A stretch of 64,000 nucleotides of DNA, from positions 53,523,403 through 53,587,402 of the forward strand of contig CM046303.1 of assembly GCA_025267735.1 (NCBI GenBank), written 5' to 3'. Origin of the DNA: Mactra quadrangularis. Taxonomy: Eukaryota; Mollusca; Bivalvia; Venerida; Mactridae. Under the pieces are notes generated by a model, which ran no database searches, was not told the DNA's origin, and was given only the letters and a program-made list of their open reading frames with translations. Shown in pieces: positions 56,001-61,018 of this stretch; position 1 is the stretch's first letter, and the number at the start of each line of letters is the position of its first letter. The translations under genes and the position numbers were made by a program.

Positions 56001-59000
56001 ATCATTAGCTCACGAGTGAAATATATAGATCTTACACTGAAATAAACATATTTTTTGTTTATTATATGCTTCAAATGGCTTTTTTAAAGTTTAAGTATAT
56101 GTCATCAGAACAGCGCATTTTTTTGGATAATTACAATGTCATTTTCAGTAATTGGGATATGAATTCTTCACATTTCACTACAATTTAAACAATATTTTGA
56201 GAGAAACATAAAATATAAGTTACAATTAATGCAGTAATTAATCTAAACAGTTACAAAATTACCATCTTTTGCAGTAGTATGTCACTGCACTAAAATTGTG
56301 AATATTAACTACTTCTTAACTGCTTCCAAATTGTTTCTATTCAACCTTTAAAGTTTTTAGAAAAACAAGACCCTGACTCTAAAGCAGCCTGTCAATAATA
56401 CATTAATAAATAATGGAGGCTTACATAGATGACTAGGCATGCACAACAGAGTTGCCTCGTTGAATGAAGGTATTATTCTCAGAAACAAAGAAAACTTGAA
56501 AATAAACTTACAACCAGAAGCAGTATGCATAGCTTTAGTTTTAATGACATCTGATCCTTCTGATATTTGCCACCATGACCAACCAAGTAGGGAGGTTTGT
56601 AATGAACTCACTAATTGTAACAGAGGTAATAGTTGATCATTTGTAGCTCCAGATTTTACTATAAGACTAAACTCATGAAAGGTTACCATCACCATTGTTT
56701 CCATTACTTCCAATACTGAGGAAGGATCAAATGACTGAAAGTATAAGCATTATATTAATTATTATAATAGTTGTCATCATCATCATCATTGTCGTCAACG
56801 CCATCATCATTGTCATCGTCATCATCATCTACATCATTATCATCATTGTCTTCTTCATCATCATCATAATCATATTAAATAAAACTATTCAATGTGAATG
56901 AACCAGTACATCTGGCTACTGTTTGGTTTTTTCCATCACAAATGTGTTTTGATAATTTTAACTTTTTTTGCTTTTTTAGTAAATAAGCGAGAAGTTGTCA
57001 GCATCTTGTAAAGGGTAAGTAACTAAAAGTAAAAGGAAAGTGTCCAGGACAGCTGCTAAGGTTAAATAAGTTTTCTTTTATAAACTAGCATAAGTGTTTA
57101 ATACAAAAACCAAGGCTTGACATTAAAGGTGGGTCTTTTGCCCCAAACAATCTACATGTAAATGTTGGTTTGAGCAACTTGTTACTGCATCTGAAAAATT
57201 GGTTCGAGCAAATAAATTATATAGCTGGTTGTCCAATCAGGCAACCTTTTTTTAAAAAACAATGTCCAGCCCTGAAATCATGATCAAAAGTACTATTTAA
57301 TAGAAGAACTTACATCAGCAGGATGTTTAGGAAGATCTAGTAGACCTTTAGGATCAACAGAACTAAAGAATTGACATAATGATTGGAATACTAACATCAC
57401 TGATGGTGTATCTGATAATGTCTGAAATATAACAAAATATCTTACATAAAGGGAGATAATTCAGTAAAAAAAAACAACCTTAATCACAAAACCCCATATA
57501 TATGTACCAGGACACCTGATATTGATACTTCTACAATAGTGTGGTTGAAATCTGTTGAGTAATGTAGAAGGAATGGTGCACACCAACATCACTTCTCCCC
57601 CACCCCCACCAAACACAGTTAGTGGCAAAAAACAAGGTCTAATCTTTAATGTTAAAGGATATGCTGCAAGTTTTTCTTTACTAAAAAAAATACAGGAAAT
57701 TAAAATTAATGTGATAATACCAGTAGGCACTATCTTAGTGTGATAAGATGTTTCAAGTTTACAACAAATAGAAGCAAGCACAAATATGATGTAGTAATCA
57801 AGTCCAGAGTAAAAGTGTCTAAAATAAACATTTATCAACCCACCTCAGCCCGCCCGGCAAGCTCAGTAGGTAGCACAAAAGTCTACTGATCGATGGGTTG
57901 TGGGTTGGATTCCCGGGCGGAGCATACTTTCTTGGAGTTTGGTCATGAAACAATTTCTATGGCCATTCTCCCTCTTACCACTGATTCTAAATCATGTAGG
58001 GCAGTAATCAGTCACTGACGAAAGTATGTGCCTAGTAGTTGGTTAACAGCTAAATCCAGAAATTTGGCCTTTCCAGAAACAGTGACTAGGTTGACTAACG
58101 GCCGTGAAATAACCTATACAATGTGTTGCTACAGCGTTAAACCCAATAAAAACAAAAACAAACAAATATCAACTCACCTCAACTTTTTGCATCATAGAAA
58201 ACAATTGTTTCTTTCTAGCTTCTTTATCAGAGAAGAAAACAGCAGCTCCTGTAATAAATCAATAAATAATGTTTCAGCCAGGTTACTAAAAGAGCACCAG
58301 TTCATTTAAATATATCAACCTAACTTTTATGCTTTTTGATGACATTGCATTTTTTTAGCAAAAAACCACATGACACCATTTGTATATTGATAATACATCC
58401 TACACAATTTTAAACCAAAAATGGCCATTTTGTCAATTTGTGTTGTTGGCCCAACATAGCAGAACAATCTTCTTCTGGGAAAGTAAGTTGATGGACAGAC
58501 TGTCATGATTGAAAAATTATTGAAAATGTCTCGAAGTATAGTATGAAGCACCAATAAAACGTAACTAAACAGTTGTGAAGACAAAAAAACAGTGGCATGT
58601 TTTCATAGCAAGATATGGCTACGTAGTGCTTTGTCCCCTGGAACCTTTCTTACACCAAAAGGATTAAGTATGTAATTATGAAACTGGCCATTGATCAGTA
58701 ACTTACCGTCAATGATAAGTTGTTTACATAATCTATATCTTCTAGTTGTTTTATCTATCTTTGAATTATCAACTATCTTACATAGATGTTCAAATAATAC
58801 ATGTGCTGCTGCCTGCAATAACAAATTATAGATTTTAAAATAGATAATTTACGTTTCAGGAAAGTAATTTTTTAACAGTCTTCTTAAGAGTCTTATAGAA
58901 GCAAATGCTTCTAATTTGTATTGTAATAATATCGTAAGATATATGATAATAAACTGCCCAGTCTCCTATGTCAGAAATGAAGACATAACAATTATTGTGA

Positions 59001-60981
59001 TCACTAGTTTAAAGTATATAAATCTATATGTTATGATACACAGTGCCCACCTAAACTTTGGAAACAATTTCACTTTGAAAGCCTATTACATAGGTTATAT
59101 CAAAAGTTTGATTACCAATTATTTTGATATGCTTTTTAGCTTAGAGTATTTTTTTGTAATGGTACTATTTGTAGTTGAGATTACCAAAGAAGCATAAATC
59201 TATGTTATAGAAAATAACTTGGTATTGTGATATCAGATGCTGAATCTTATAAATTTATGTGGTGCATTTACAAAAATCGTTTTTTGTTTCAACAACAAAC
59301 ATATTAAATATATTAGTACACAAATCATGGTACTACTCAAAACGATCATTGAAATTTAAGAATTTTATTAACTTTCCTTGGTCTCCAAACTTTTGGTGGG
59401 CACTATATTAACATTAGGTATACATAAATTTACAAGAGTAATTTTAATAGACATTTCAAGACAACTGCTCAAATGGTGAAAAGTCAACATTTTTGTAAAA
59501 TTTCATGGGAAGAGATAAAAAGGCCAGGTGAGGATCCAACCAGCATCCCCTTTCGGGCGAGACATTAGATTCAAAATCCTGTGTATAACCTCCTGCCCCA
59601 TATATTGTCCGTTTTTTCTCAACTGTCAAAGCTTGAATAATTTCACCATGGCTGAATGCATTGTTTTTGTACTGGCGGCCTAATTGTTATTTAAAATATC
59701 TTGACTAAAACATATCTAACGGCATAAGCAGCTTTACTCGATAATAATACACATTTTCGTAAACTCATGGATGTATTACGACAATAATTTTAACAAACAC
59801 ATTCACCATGAAATTATTCATGTTTTGACAGTTGAGAAAAAACAAACTATACCTGTGTAAACAGAAATATATGTAAATATATAAACAGAAGTAAATGTGC
59901 ATACAGTTCTGAAGTCGCAGACTCAAAAGGTCCGACATCTTGTCTAAGTATAAGAATGACTGTTATAATATTGTACAGTAAAACCTCTACAGAGTGGCCC
60001 TCTACAGAACAAATTCTCTGCACAACAATAGCTGTTAATATTTTTATAGGCTTAATTTTAATTGACTTTAACCTCTGCAGACCAACAACCTCTATACAGC
60101 AACACACATCAGTCTGTCCCAGTGATCTGACCACTTTCCTTGTGGGTGTTGTTCAAGAGAGGTTGTACTGTACAATGTACACAGTACTTACTTTTCCAGG
60201 TCCAGTCAATCCAGTGAAGGAAGGTAACAAACTAAATATTAACTGTAGAGTCATCAAGGAACAAGTTTGCCATTTCTCACCTTCCCTGTAAAAACAAGAA
60301 AAACAATACTTAGATAGAAGAACAACTAAACATTTTTGGATAGCAAATGGCAATGTTCCCTTAAAATTAAAAAAATGACATGGCTACTGTATCTCTACAA
60401 AGTAGGGATTATCACCATTATCACAACCTATTTATTTATTATAGCTTCATGCCACTCACAAACACATTAGTAAAGTTCCATTAATAGAACCATCACAGAA
60501 GGGTCCTAATATAGGGACCATTTTTTTCTCAAATTAAGAATTTGTGATCTAATAATTATAAAATATCACACGATTTTGCAATGAACAAGACAGTCTTTAC
60601 AGTAAAACTTTACAGTAAATGTAAAAAAAAAATGTAATGGCATTTTATAGCCTGTATTTTATGCTTACACATGTTCACCGACTTTACAGCTATTAGCCCT
60701 GGTCATCGGGCTACTGGTATATATCTATATATAGTGGTCCAGTGGTAGGACGCGCCCTTAGGGTTCGAGAGGTCCTGGGTTCGATCCCCACTAGGGGCAC
60801 TGCTAATTTCCTTGAGCAAGAAACTAACCTACAATTGTTCCACTCCACCCAGGTGTAAATGGGTACTGTGAGGGATCGCCTGCCTGAGGGTGATTTTTCA
60901 GTGACCAGGAGTTATTGTACAAGATTGTAAAGTCGGCTGAACATGTAGATGGAAGCAGACTTTAAACCGCACTTTAACTTT

Positions 60982-61018
<37 letters not shown>

